From Ophiodon elongatus (lineage: Eukaryota; Chordata; Actinopteri; Perciformes; Hexagrammidae), in the NCBI GenBank assembly GCA_016806645.1, contig JACSYO010001682.1, forward strand, positions 3,726,501-3,790,500: a stretch of 64,000 bases of DNA, in the 5' to 3' direction. The position numbers and the translations under genes are program-made. The notes under the pieces were generated by a model. That model was not told the DNA's origin and searched no databases. It saw only the letters and a list, made by a program, of their open reading frames with translations. This document shows, piece by piece, positions 40,453 to 52,600 of this stretch (the stretch's first letter is position 1; every line of letters begins with the position of its first letter).

Positions 40453-40700
40453 ATTAGCTTTCTTTCTCCGTCTCTCTCTCTCTACTTTTTCTCTGTGTGT
40501 CTCTCGCGCTCTCCCGTCATTAGCACACCGGCGGTAGCTCCCCACCGCAGAAGCGGGCCCGCGAGGCACGATTCTATTCCCCCCGCGCGCGCGCGAAGAG
40601 AGAGAATCCTCTCTGAAACGAGGGCCTCGCTGGCCGGAAAATACAGCCAATTATCTCCCTGGAATAAGGCAGTATCCATCATGGCGTGTGTGTGTGTGCG
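40090..40700. promoter_or_regulatory. CpG-rich block ~1.1 kb beyond the tfap2b 3' end
   Basis: High CpG (GGCCGCGTCGC, CCCCCGCGCGCGCGCGAAG, GGGCCCGCGAGGC) with a CT tract at 40403-40449, and a tail with CCAATTATCTCCCTGGAATA that looks unique. It could be a CpG-island promoter of an unseen noncoding RNA or an enhancer. The 206-residue frame across it is low complexity. Confidence 0.35.
40403..40449. repeat. (TC)n microsatellite
   Basis: Near-perfect TC repeat within a wider CT-rich zone (40370-40500). Confidence 0.97.
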
Positions 40701-40779
40701 TGTGCGTGCGCGCACGTGCGTGCGGGTGTTCATTTCAAAGGCTTTGCAATATATAGACTCCAGACTACTGATATTTTAA

Positions 40780-41770
40780 ACCTTACAAAGCTAAATATGA
40801 AAACATTCTTACTTTTACTCATTTTACTTTGAATTTTAATCTTGGACTTTACACGCCATAAATTCGTTAACAATTTCATTAGGCTAGATCTTTAAGCTCC
40901 ATGTCAACAATATCAAAATATAGGCCAATTTAAAGGACCATTTAGCCATTTTGTACCTTACAAACGACAATTGTGAAGTATTAGAACTAAAGAAATTGTC
41001 TTGAAACATGGAAAATACTCAATGAACATCATAAGGGCTCACTACTCTTACTTAAGGTAAACAAGCCTTTTCAAATAACGTTAATGACTCTGAATTAGTT
41101 CTATTCAGTTGTATCAATGTGGTATCAATGTGTTGCAGTTTTGGTGGTGGGGTTACATTTTTTATTTACATTTGAATTAAAGATTGAATATCACTCTTTT
41201 TTTACTGCTTCCACATAAATTCCTCCCTCCAGGAAGATTAAGGGCTTATTAGTAAGGGGTTATTATCTACTTCAAGTTTATGGTTGTGCTAAGTTGCTTT
41301 TAATAATGAATAAAGGAAATACTAATTCTGAGTTCTGTTTTGTTATGGGTTGAAATGTACTGTCTGCTGGAGTGAATAATTTGTCAAAATGAAAAGTGAA
41401 ATTAAATTTAATGGTTCTCTTCAATGCTGTTGTTGGCCCATTTATTATATCTTAATTGGTTGGTCTTTTTTACACTGGTACCTAAACCAGTAAGACATTT
41501 ATGTTGTGATGAACAGAAAGCGGTTGTTAAAACTCACATTTCATTTAAATCAGAATGACAATGCCCGGCCTGTGAATTTGAACCGCCACACTGAATATCA
41601 CAATCAATGAAACTGTCTTGGGGTTCAACACTCATTCAGAAAGTTGCAGTTTCTTTTTAATCCCCCAGATCAGCCAATGAACAGCATGTTTTAGTCCGAC
41701 CCCCGAACCGTAGTGGGACTCTTGTGGAGAAAAGGCGCAAGCTGCACACCTCACATAATAAAACACATGG
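40780..41770. other. Intergenic, between the CpG-rich block and the tfap2b 3' end
   Basis: AT-rich sequence. 41640-41760 is less AT-rich (GATCAGCCAATGAACAGCAT) and may be unique or 3' UTR if tfap2b ends later. Nothing else is seen. Confidence 0.45.
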
Positions 41771-41776
41771 TTTATT
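41771..41776 (-). terminator. Candidate polyadenylation signal of tfap2b
   Basis: AATAAA on the minus strand, the first canonical hexamer downstream of the tfap2b stop (about 780 nt away). Its use is inferred. Confidence 0.4.
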
Positions 41777-41883
41777 ATCAATGTGATAGAAATGAAATCA
41801 CTGGACAATTAGAAGCATGTCTACCCATCATCAGTACCATGACAACAGCTCTATAAGAACATAAAAACACTGGATGAGTCCTG

Positions 41884-41913
41884 CCCCCCCCACCCCCCAC
41901 CCCCCACCCCCCC
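41884..41913 (-). other. G-quadruplex-forming run in the tfap2b transcript strand
   Basis: The plus strand reads CCCCCCC-A-CCCCCC-A-CCCCCC-A-CCCCCCC, so the minus (transcript) strand has four G-runs of at least six separated by single bases, a textbook G-quadruplex pattern. Confidence 0.75.
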
Positions 41914-42388
41914 GCCGGCTCACAAAAGGTCGAATCACAGATAAATAGGCCTACTCCAAAATAGCTGGTGCACCTATTTACACAACCATCCATTTAAATT
42001 AATATAAATAAATATTTACACACATAAATTAACACCCTCCCTCCTTGTTAAGTCACCAGACGAACCTGTTTCACAGATAGAATGCTCATCACCCAATTTT
42101 CATACCCACAATGCTTTTTCTGCGTGAGGACAAACACAAGCACACACACACACATAAACTCAGGCACACACACGCACACACTCACGCACACACGCACAAT
42201 GTTGTTTGTTGGCTGCTCACAGCATCTCAGTCTCACAGGATGCAGGCAGGGGGAGCGAAATGGATGTAACACAGTAACCATCATGTCCTCAGGGGAATGA
42301 AAAGAACGTAACACAGATGAAACATCCCTCTGTGCTCTCTGACACTGGCCCACAGGTGTCTTCCTCTGCCTTTTTCTCCTCTCTACCA

Positions 42389-42391
42389 AGC

Positions 42392-42422
<31 letters not shown>

Positions 42423-42432
42423 CTCCTCCTCC
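42389..42432. repeat. (CCT)n trinucleotide run, GAG in the transcript
   Basis: Imperfect CCT/TCC repeat in the probable tfap2b 3' UTR. Confidence 0.95.
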
Positions 42433-42553
42433 ACCTCAGCCCTGTGTGTGGCAGGTCAGTGGCAGTGGTGTAAAGCTAGAAGTAACGGTGTTGACGCCTC
42501 TGTCCGTGTGTCTGCCTCCCGTTTGGCTCTCCGTCGTCGCCTCCCCCCCAGCT

Positions 42554-42842
42554 TCATTTCCGCTGCTTCTCCTCTTTGTCGGCCTTGTTGCCGCCGTCCC
42601 CGTGCCGGTTGTTGGGAGGGTTGTTGAGAAACATCTTGTCGAGTCCTTTGAGAGCCTCGGTGAGGTAGTTCTGGAGGGTGGTGAGCGCGGCGCAGATGGC
42701 GGGCGAGCCGAAGCCGTGCGTGATGAAGGAGAAGTGGGAGAGGCAGCTCTGGATGCCGGGCTCCAGGATGGGGCTGGGCCTGGAGTTGCCCAGGGGAGTC
42801 CTATCCTGGGCCAGCAGGTCTGTGAACTCCTTACACAGCTGT
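42554..42842 (-). CDS. tfap2b: tfap2b exon 7 (C-terminal dimerisation helix and tail, stop)
   Basis: It encodes QLCKEFTDLLAQDRTPLGNS through SPAICAALTTLQNYLTEAL to the C-terminus KADKEEKQRK and a TGA at 42556-42554. The acceptor is TCTCCCCTGCAG. It completes the helix-span-helix domain. Its 95 codons match the mammalian last exon in length apart from a shorter variable GDGGNK stretch before the basic tail. Confidence 0.96.
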
Positions 42843-45254
42843 CTGCAGGGGAGAAGACACAAGACGTCAGGAGGGAACTCTGCCTCGTCTTTGGGTTTCC
42901 CCAAAATAGTAATACCTCTGCTGATGGTCGACATTCAGTGGCAGTTTTCAATTTAGTCTTTTCCAAACAGGACAAACATATTTTCTACTGGTTTTAAATG
43001 TCATCAGCGGAAAGGCCGACACTGAAATTTGACTACGACATGGCAAATTCCCTGAAAACTAACTTTCAGCTTTACTGCACAAAAATAATGCATACTTGTG
43101 ATTGCAGAATATCAGAGTACAATAAGTGACCAATATTCAATTAGTACTAAAATGCCTATCAATACGGACCCAGTCTGCAAAACAGTATGTGCAGCCTCTG
43201 CCTAGCTTAAAAACTCAGGAAATGCACCCAAATCAACCAGCGGCAACGCCTTACTGAGACGTGTGGTTAAACAAAGGAAGACAGGGAGCAATATTTTACA
43301 GCATTAGTTGCAGACGTTGAAACCGAATACAATCTATTAATAAATAAAATCTTACAGCAGAGCAGGTACAAGCTCTCACTTCTTTAATGCTTTAACTGCA
43401 CTGAGGAAAAAGAAGCACATTCACATAACGCTGCATTTGGTGTATCTTTTTTTTTTTTTTTTTTTTTTTAGAACTTCATGTCCTGTGGAAAAACAACTCG
43501 AAGAGCAGATTAAAAAAACAAACAATTGTGGTGTCAGTTATGTTACAGTGTGTTAGGATTAGAAATTGTGTCGTGTTGGTTCCCAATTGTGCCAACCAAA
43601 AAGTGCTGAATGCACAGAACGTGTAAAATGATGGTTGCAGTAGTTTAGTGGAAGAAAAAAACGACAGCAGGGATTCACCCAGAACTGTATTCTTATTCAG
43701 GAAAAAAAAAAAAAAAGAGTATGAAACGGCATTGGGGGCCATCACTGAAACCCAGACTGATACAATTCTTTCATATTGTTTAGCGGCTGAAGACAGCACC
43801 ACCCTGTTTACACTGAAGCAAAAGCTTGGTGCAACAGTGCTGTGTAATTATGAAGATTTATGATACTACTTTTGGCAACACAGTGTAGCAAACCTTCTTA
43901 ACCCTTTTTCCATGATTTCATGTGAATTCCAAAAATGTGTTTGGAGAACAGTCAGAGGAAAAAACATGAACTTGATGCAATGCCCAGGACCCCTACTGAC
44001 ATCCCCAGGACAGTCACAGATATTTACATATCCCTGCACGATTCTTCACTTTAATAACCAACTTATTTTGACATACTCTCAATTTGTTTGCTTGTTTGTT
44101 CGATTGTAAACTTTCAGATTTTTTTTCTTTTTAGATTATGTCTTATACTATTGCGCTGCGTTTATTGTTAGACACCAATCGCCAAGCCAAATTCCTTGGT
44201 GTGTGCATACGTACTTGGCAATAAGACGATTCTAAAAATCTGAAATAATTCTGAAATCGGCCGCTACAGTCTGCTGTTACCTGGACAGTGGCAGCACAGA
44301 GAGAGAAGGAGTTTTCTCATTAAAAGTAAAGAGTTTTTACTTCCCTAAAACATGTCTTCTGTGAGAAAGTTTATCTCTTTTTCTGTGTTTACCTTGAAAA
44401 TCTAATACAAAGCTCTGAAGGCCTGACATTCAACATGTTTTATTGTTGAAGCTTTGGATAAGTGTTTCTGCTTCTGACGCCACTGGACACCCTCTCAACC
44501 TTAAACACTGACCCAATATAACATCATACTGTTCATACTGTTGGACAAATTATCTTCAGGAATGACAAAAAATACTTTCCCACAATGCTTTAAATGCTCC
44601 CAGAAATACTAAAAGCCAACAGCACATGACATTGTACAAAAACACGAGCCACTTATTTCTGGAAACTGAAGAGAAACTACTTCTAGAGCAGGAAAGTTGA
44701 GTGGTTTGAGGCCTCCGCCTCAAGAGCCAATCTCTAACTGTATATGTAATTTGAGACGAGAGGTCATCGAATGGATCTTCACTCTTCACATGCGGGGAAA
44801 AAAAAATGAAACGGTAAAAGCAAACCACGTCTTCACCTTGTTCTCCTTGTTAAATTTCAGCAAATCCTCCTCTGGTTTTAGGCCCCACATTTCGTATTCA
44901 AGAGACCTCTCTCTTCAAATTTGTACTTGCACGCCCACATGCACACACACACACACACACACACATACACACACACCCTGTGCGCGGCCTAAGGGCAGAG
45001 CTCCAGCAAATGAGTGACAGGCTGTGCAGGCCGAGCCCAGCTGGGGTTAGGGGAGTAGAGAGGAGAAGCCGCCACCGCGGGCTACACTCAGGGCTCTCGC
45101 TGTTGTTTTCTGACGACTTGAAACACTTCACTGCTAAATAATGAATTTCTAAGAGGCAGCACCGACACACAGTATTGGAACAGGTTTGAATCTGAGCATC
45201 AAACATCCACCACCGAACACACCGTACATACTGAGTACATTGGGATGCACACAC

Positions 45255-45343
<89 letters not shown>

Positions 45344-46320
45344 GGCAGATGGTTTATGCAGTGCAGGCCAGCAGACAGCACTGTTTATGCAAGCTAAAAA
45401 TACAAGCTTCCTGAAGGGATCTTTGTTAGATAGTTTACAGCTCTGCTTCCAACCTTTTCATCTAGAAAAACTCATTCAGGAGAATAAATGGACATGGAAC
45501 AGGACCGCACATTAATTGGCAAATGGCTTCTTTTTTTTCTTTTTTTTTGGGTCATAGTAAAAATAGGAAAAGTTCCAAAGTAATTCTGTGATTTAATCCA
45601 CGTTTATGAATCCACATCACCTCTCCTGCCCTGGTTCCTTTAAAGAAAAATCTGTGTTGCTCGCTTGCCAAAAGTAATCAGAAGATCCTGGATTCAATTC
45701 CACAGTTTAACGGCCATAAAAATGGATTAATATAAGTAACTTTACGAGGAGAACCGGTAAAATGGATCGCTTCTAAGAGTGGAAGCAGAGGTCAGACATA
45801 CACTAGCAACCTCAGAGCTGGTATTTAATAAGGTCTGTGAGCTGATATAGGCCACATTAAAGTGTCCGGCGTCAAATAAGGTTCACGTAGTCTTGAGCTA
45901 AAGGTTATTCAGGTGGTGAAAATGAACGCCTCGCCACTTTTGTTTAGTCACTACACGATTCTCTTAATGCGGATTCCTGCTCATTCCTTAAGTGGTTGAA
46001 TTGAATTTAACTGCCCTCGTTTTTTAGTGGGCCAATCTTTCAATCAGCTATTTTCATTACAGGTTAGATCCATATCCAGTCAGATGTGTTTCGTTAAGAA
46101 AATCTCACTCTCCTTTTTAAATGTCAATGCCATGTTCACTGTGGCAAGATGGACTGTGTGTGCTAGAGAGTAAAGAGCAGAGGATATAGGAGAGGTTTGC
46201 CCCCTTAGGGGTCTTTAAAGAGGAGCCACAGAGGTCCCGGGAAAGTGAGCAGATTTAATTTCACAATAATTTAATTTATCAGAAATGTAACTTACAGAAG
46301 AAGAATGTCCTGTTTTTCAC

Positions 46321-46361
<41 letters not shown>

Positions 46362-49300
46362 GCGTGTGCGTGTGCGTGTGCGTGTGCGTGTGTGCGTGTG
46401 AGTGGCAGTTATGTAATTCAACAAAGACTAAATGTTTCCACATGGCACCCTGGAAGTGTAAACCTTGTCTTAACAGGGAGATACTGAGCCATGCATGTGA
46501 CTGATGGGCCTCTTTTGGGACATTTAAATAGGAGAACATCTGCTGCATCTGGAATGGAAACATCTTGAGCTGGACTGGATGTTTTTGTAAAGGTGTGTTT
46601 TGTTGTTACCAAGCACTTTGCTCCTCTGTGCTGACATACATAAGGTATTGTATCAAGGCCCTGCCTTTTTATTCTCCATGATGCTGTGCTCTGGCTGAAC
46701 CTGTCCAAATCTCTGTATGTTGCTCATTTTACTCATGGAGGTTTAATGTCATTACCACCAGTATCTCACTGCTACACTGCAGACGTGCATTATTATTCAT
46801 TCTATGACAGACAGCATCCTATAAAGATTATAAGGGACCATCAGACTCACTTTGACGCCAGCAGCATGTTTTTCCGCGTGTGCAGCTCGTTGGGGTCCGC
46901 GTGCTGCCGGTTGAGGTACTCGCTCACGGCTTTGGTGGGAAACTCCGTCTCGCAGATGTAACCGAAATCCCGGGCCAGGTGGACCGCTTCACCTGGGGGA
47001 CGGTAGGAGCGTTACACTCGGTGGAAACGTGGTACGGACAAACAATAAGTCCGCTTCACACACAACAAAAAAAAACCTACACGTGTTTCTTTTGTATTCA
47101 GTTTTTTTTTTTTATTAAGAACTAATTAATGAGCTTTGATCAGCTTATTTCCTGGGTATACAAATATTTGCTCAAACGTTAACCCTTTACGCACCGGGTT
47201 CCCTCCGCTGTCGTCCTCTCAGGTGACACAAATACGAATGAAAGTGGTACATTTATCCCTGTTTTTAATTGTGAAAATTAATGATATGTGCTAATTAGCT
47301 AGTGTTCGTCATTACTGAATAAAATACTTTTTTTTATTACGCTTCTGAGGCAATTGGGTGAACACAACACCCACATTTGGACGTAGACAACAAATGCCAA
47401 AAGTTTAAGAATGTCTGATAAGTTCTGCTTGTTTTAAGTAGCTTCATGACTTTCTGAGTAGATGAGGAAATCCTGTTTTTTTTTTTAAGTATTTGAACTA
47501 CATTTAAAAAATGTAGAAAGAAATGGTCCCTATATTATCTGGTTGTCTTAATTGAAATGACCACATTCATGATAAATATTACAGTGGGCTATATGTATGA
47601 GAAACAAGGCCTATATTGAAAATAACCAATTTCTTGGCATACAACCTGCTAGGCCCATGCAGCCTTTAATCAATCAATTAACCATTTAATTTAATCTAAT
47701 AACCCCAGTCCTCCTCTTTCCACTCTTCAATATTGAATATGTATTCTCCTGATATTATATCCTTGCAGCCACTTAATGAATACAGCGTCATTTTCATTTG
47801 TTAAGCCTGTAAGGTCGTGACCTTTGCAGTATTTTAGCTGTGCATATCGTTGGTGATGCTGAAATTATTTTCATATTGAGCAGATAACGTGTTTGGTTTT
47901 TGGAGCCCCAATTTCCCCAATCTGTCTATTTTAGGGTAAAGATTATATTTCTGCAGTTAGTTAAAAAAAAAAACAGCACATCAATCACCTTCTACAAGAG
48001 ATGTTAGTAATGTGACATTGGCAGCTTTGCGTCTCCCAGCAGGTAAATTGAGTCCAATCTTCTCCAGCTTTTCTCTCAGACATTTACCACCGTTTTTGGA
48101 CTTTGCTCTGTGGAAAAAACAAACAAATAAATGTACACTGCATATTTAAAAAAGTAGGCATATATATTTCGATTTTCTTTGTATTGTTTATTATATTACA
48201 AAAATCCTCTGACAGAGCGTTATATTAATAAATTGCCAATATTCGCTTCACAGTTTGAACTTCAGGCGTCAACCTGTGCTCCAGTTTGTCTCCAGAGATG
48301 TTAATGTTAAGTAGAATCTATATGAGGTAAATGGCACAGATACAGAGGCCTTTTCATACAGCTCAGGATTTAATTAATAGATCCCAGGGCCACAAGCTTC
48401 TCTCCATCCACAGAGTTATTCCTGCGTCAGCATGCTCCGAGGCTGAAGTCCTACCTTCTCAACACGCCCCCCAACAAGGAGGCGTTGAGGCACTCGGGCG
48501 GGGACAGTCTCCTCTGCACCTCCCCTACGGTCACTTTGTACTTGGAGGTGGAGCTGAGCAGCGACAGGCGGCCCGGTACCGAGCAGAACACCTCGTTAAT
48601 GCTCACGGTGATTCCCCCGATCAGCCCGTCCTTGCCGAGCATCAGGGAGCCCATGTGCTTGTGTGGCATGGGAACTGAAAGAGGAAGGTCGGAGGCGATG
48701 TCAGTGCCTCTCTTACATAACATTTTTTTAATAATTTGTTTTTGTATATATATAAATACAAGGGGCTGCATCTACTCATGTTTCAAATCTCTTCAGTCAA
48801 ACTTTGTTCAGCGTATTGGCACCACGCGCGCTCTGGGGGCGGCCCTGGCCTAATGAAGCGCCCACGCGCCGGGCATTTGCTGTTATTTAATGTCGCGCGA
48901 CATTCTCATTACAATATTATCGATTGTTGATTGGCTCGCGCGCTCAAATCGCATTAACCACCTCCCCGTCTTTTCTCCACGGCCGGTTTAACTCCCACCA
49001 GCAGCACTGGATGCTGCTTCACCCCGCGTGTTAATGCTCGCGCTAATGGCGTGAAAAAAAAAAGAAGAAGCCAGCCAGTGTCGTTGCATGCATGCGTAGG
49101 GGCCAGTGCGAGGGGGTTTTGATGGCTCCACGGGGGATAATACCGCAGATTAGCTCTAAACGAGCTCACGAGATCTCCGTGAGCGGTGCCATTTATTACA
49201 TCAGCGGCTTAAATGCCCCGCGGGGAGCTCAGTCACTCAACATCCCGTAACTAAATCAGCGCACATCATCAGGGCGGCAGCATGGCAGCCTGTCAGCGAC

Positions 49301-49637
49301 ACACTGCCTGCTGCAGTCAATATACCGGGATCGTTAACCCGGCCTCCAGCTCCTCATCCTGGACACCCGAAAAACACAATGTGCCTTGCGTGGACCGGGG
49401 CGCGACCTTTAACAGAACCAAAACATGGAGCTATGTGTCGCGTACAGGGTCCAGTTTAGATCCAAGTCGTGGCTTTTTTTCCTTTTCTTTTTTTTTACGC
49501 ATCAATATTAATCATAATTTAGAAAAAGACATGATATAACAAGCAGTAAAAAAAACAAACAAGATAAGATGACAGTGCTGCTGAGAAGACAGACAGATGT
49601 GTGAGTGTGCGTGTGTGCGTGTGCGTGTGCGTGTGTG

Positions 49638-49677
<40 letters not shown>

Positions 49678-52600
49678 CGTGTGTTACCTTTCTTAATTAC
49701 TGATTGATCCAGGATGTTCGTTCCGTCATCAATGGTCTGTTAGAAGCAAGATAAATAATACAAATATTTATAGTCTGCTTTATACAAGCAGATCCATACA
49801 GTAATAATAACAACAACCCATAAAGAGCATCTGGAACTTTATTTTAGTTTTTTACAGAATCCCGCAGGATTCATTTCAGGTCTCGAAAAGCCGGAGGGTC
49901 CATGACGTCGTGACTAATATAGGCTAGAAGAAGCTACTCTCATAAATTTAAAGCCCCATTCATTCATCAAGCTCAATAAATCCCTCTTTGAATAGAGCAT
50001 GCTGTTGTCATCGCTGCTACACGCTCGTAAAAAAAGAAAAGAAAAGAAAAGAGAAAAAAATAGAACTTGATAAAACAAATTTAAATGGGGTTAATAAATG
50101 TATGACACAAATAAGGAAAGCCAGAAATGAGAATCTAATGTGGAGGTTAAATGGCTAACAATTCGTGATGGTTGTGCCCTGAGGGGAAACAGGGGAAGAT
50201 GAAATCCTACACAGCTGACTATAAAGTATATTTCACCAAGTCTTTGTATATTTTGTACATGGCAGCAAAAAAATAAAATAAAAAATGACAGCCTTCAAAT
50301 TCTATGAATTAAATTGCAACAATAAAATTAGCATGTATATTTATTTTATGTATTAAAATAATATTAATATATAAAAAATGTAGTGGATCGTAATAATTCA
50401 TCAAATATTTTTTTAGAACGGTAAAAATAAAACAAAATGTAATTTATTTCTACATATCAAAGTTGATCAAATATTGCAGCATCTTCTCCACTTTGCTGTT
50501 TAAATGTGTATTACACCATTATGTCAGTGAAGGTAGGTGCACTTGAATTCTTAGAAGTAACATTTGAGCTCCATGCAGCAATTTCTGAATTATTCCACAT
50601 ATCAGCATCCTCTCATCAAAGAAGATGTCTGAGCTCTCTGAAGACAGTTTCTTTAGCTGTGGGCCATTTGTGTTCAGGCTACAGCTGCTGTGAGAGTCCA
50701 GCCCTGAGGGTGCTGCTCTGAGTTCACTGACCTTAACTCTAAAAGGCAAGGAGACAATGAAGACGACTACTGTCAACAATTACCAATCTGTTTCCTACAC
50801 TGACATTTTTGTCATTTTATTTATTTGTTTATTTTAACGTCATTGTGGTATTTCATAACTAACATGCAGAGTTGTATATACCTGGAGTTAAATACGTCTG
50901 TTTTAGTTAAACATAAAAAGTGCTTTACTGTAAATTGTTACATTTATAATAGCATTTAATCGCTTTTTAAATCTGCTATTGAGATAATACACAATACATT
51001 TGAATAGAATTGCTGTGCCATATTCCCCCATTTTGTCCAACAAAAGGAGTCCCTGACTTGCAGTTTACCTTTCTCGGATAGAGTGATCTCAATATCATTA
51101 TTTAAATTTAAAAACAAACAAACCCAAAACAAACATAATTATTGGAGCTGGAAAATGTGCTCCATGCACATTAACTCGTGTAAATCTCAGCTATTGATCT
51201 TTGACTCACCTGAATATCCTCCATACCGTGCAGCCCCTGCAGCAGTCCGTCGCCCATACCGGACTCCAGTCCCGGGTGAGCGGAGTGAAGTAGCACATCC
51301 GGCCGCCGCACCCCGTAGTCCCGCCGTGGGTCCAGCCCGGACAGCTGAGGCAGCGAGGCCCGAGGTTGCGCCAGCAGAGCCGAGCTATCCATCCGCTCCC
51401 CGGCGGCGTCCTGCCGCTGCCGTGCCCCCCATGCGCTCTGCTGGCTCTGGTGCAGGGAGTTCAGGGAGTACGGGTCGCTGACGTGGGAGTACGGGTCCTG
51501 GCTCTGGTAGTGAGCGAGCGGCTGGTACGGTGGAGGAAAGTACGGAGGCTGGAAGTCCGAGGATGGCGCGTGAGACAGCGGCGGCGCGCTGGAGTAGGGT
51601 CCCGCATGCGATACCGAGCCCAGCTGGGACAGGCGCGAGCTGTGGCTCGAGACGCCGTCATGCCGGTCCTTGAAGAGGGTGCAGAGAAGAACAGAACAAA
51701 TCAACTCCTTGCTATTGGAACCACATTTCAACGAAATAAAACCACATGGAGGCCTATAGGACCGCGGTGCATTTATTATTGCTCCTTGTGATGTAGCCAA
51801 AGTAGCCGAACTGCTTTTTTTTTGTTCAGGAGATCCAGTGCCTTAGAAGAGCCTGACGAAAAATGTTATAACCTGATTTAAAATGTCCCACTACGAAAAC
51901 CTCCTATAACAATGTCTACGGCGTCACCATTTGCGCAAATTAATTCTGAAATACATATTGTGAGGAAAGGAAACTCACCGCAGTGGAGTAGGAGTGAACT
52001 AACATTTGTAAACCCTCTGTTGGTGTCAGCAGTATAGTGAAGATAGTGTTGGCGCGAGATAGCCAAACTCATTCCAGGTAAAAAAGCGTCGCGTTCGTAT
52101 CTGCAGGCTCGGCCCTGGTCTACAGCTCCATGATGAACCTTCTTCCGCCCCGAGCTGCCGCCGCTCTGAGTGTGAGCACCGAGAGCGCCCGCCTCTACCC
52201 CCGGTATACGGTGTAATTGTTATTCATGACTGAGACTTACAGGAATATTAATGTGCGCGAGGCAGGGGACTGGCGGCACACGGAGCGTGAAGCCTCTCGC
52301 GCAACCGTGAGTGACGTTTATATTCCGTGGAGAGCCGAAACGACGCGCGAACAGCAGGAGATATAGAAAGAGGACTCTCTCGCTCTCTCTCTCTCTCCCT
52401 CTCTCTCTCTCTCCCTCTCTCTCTCGCAGGAGAAAGAGAACAGGGTGACCAGACGAGTGAGGAATTCCCAGTCACCCAAAAAAAAAAAGAAAAAAAAAAG
52501 AGAAGCACTTTGGGGGCCTTTTTATAGGCAAAATCTGACGCAAGGAATACACTCATTCTTGCCTTTGGAGACACGTTTGCGCAAACCGTTTCTGCGCAAA

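Larger units (their letters stand above)
41771..42553 (-). other. tfap2b: tfap2b probable 3' UTR
   Basis: After the TGA the transcript strand carries a (GAG)n tract (42432-42389), a CA/TG-rich stretch (42190-42140), an AU-rich segment near 42030-42000 with overlapping ATTTA motifs, a G-rich run (41913-41884) and an AATAAA at 41776-41771. The end point is inferred from that first AATAAA; cleavage could occur elsewhere. Confidence 0.5.
42843..46850 (-). other. tfap2b: tfap2b intron 6
   Basis: This 4.0-kb intron is the largest of the gene. It holds a T-run (43448-43469), a plus-oriented LINE-type 3' tail (44189-44250), CA/TG tracts at 44940-44978, 45249-45340 and 46323-46402, and a GC-rich unique block at 44985-45150 between two of them. 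I see no other exon in it. Confidence 0.85.

Noticed and set aside
40159..40779. A 206-residue plus-strand open frame
   Set aside because: It crosses a CT microsatellite and a CpG-rich block, reads as Ser/Leu runs and shows no domain or splice context.
42317..42997. A 226-residue plus-strand open frame
   Set aside because: It is antisense to tfap2b exon 7 and the 3' UTR; exon 7 on the minus strand explains the open frame.
51366..51791. A 141-residue plus-strand open frame
   Set aside because: It is the antisense shadow of tfap2b exon 2.
51878..52072. A 64-residue minus-strand frame over the exon 1b region
   Set aside because: It is in a different frame from the MLVHSYSTA exon and reads through the splice donor.
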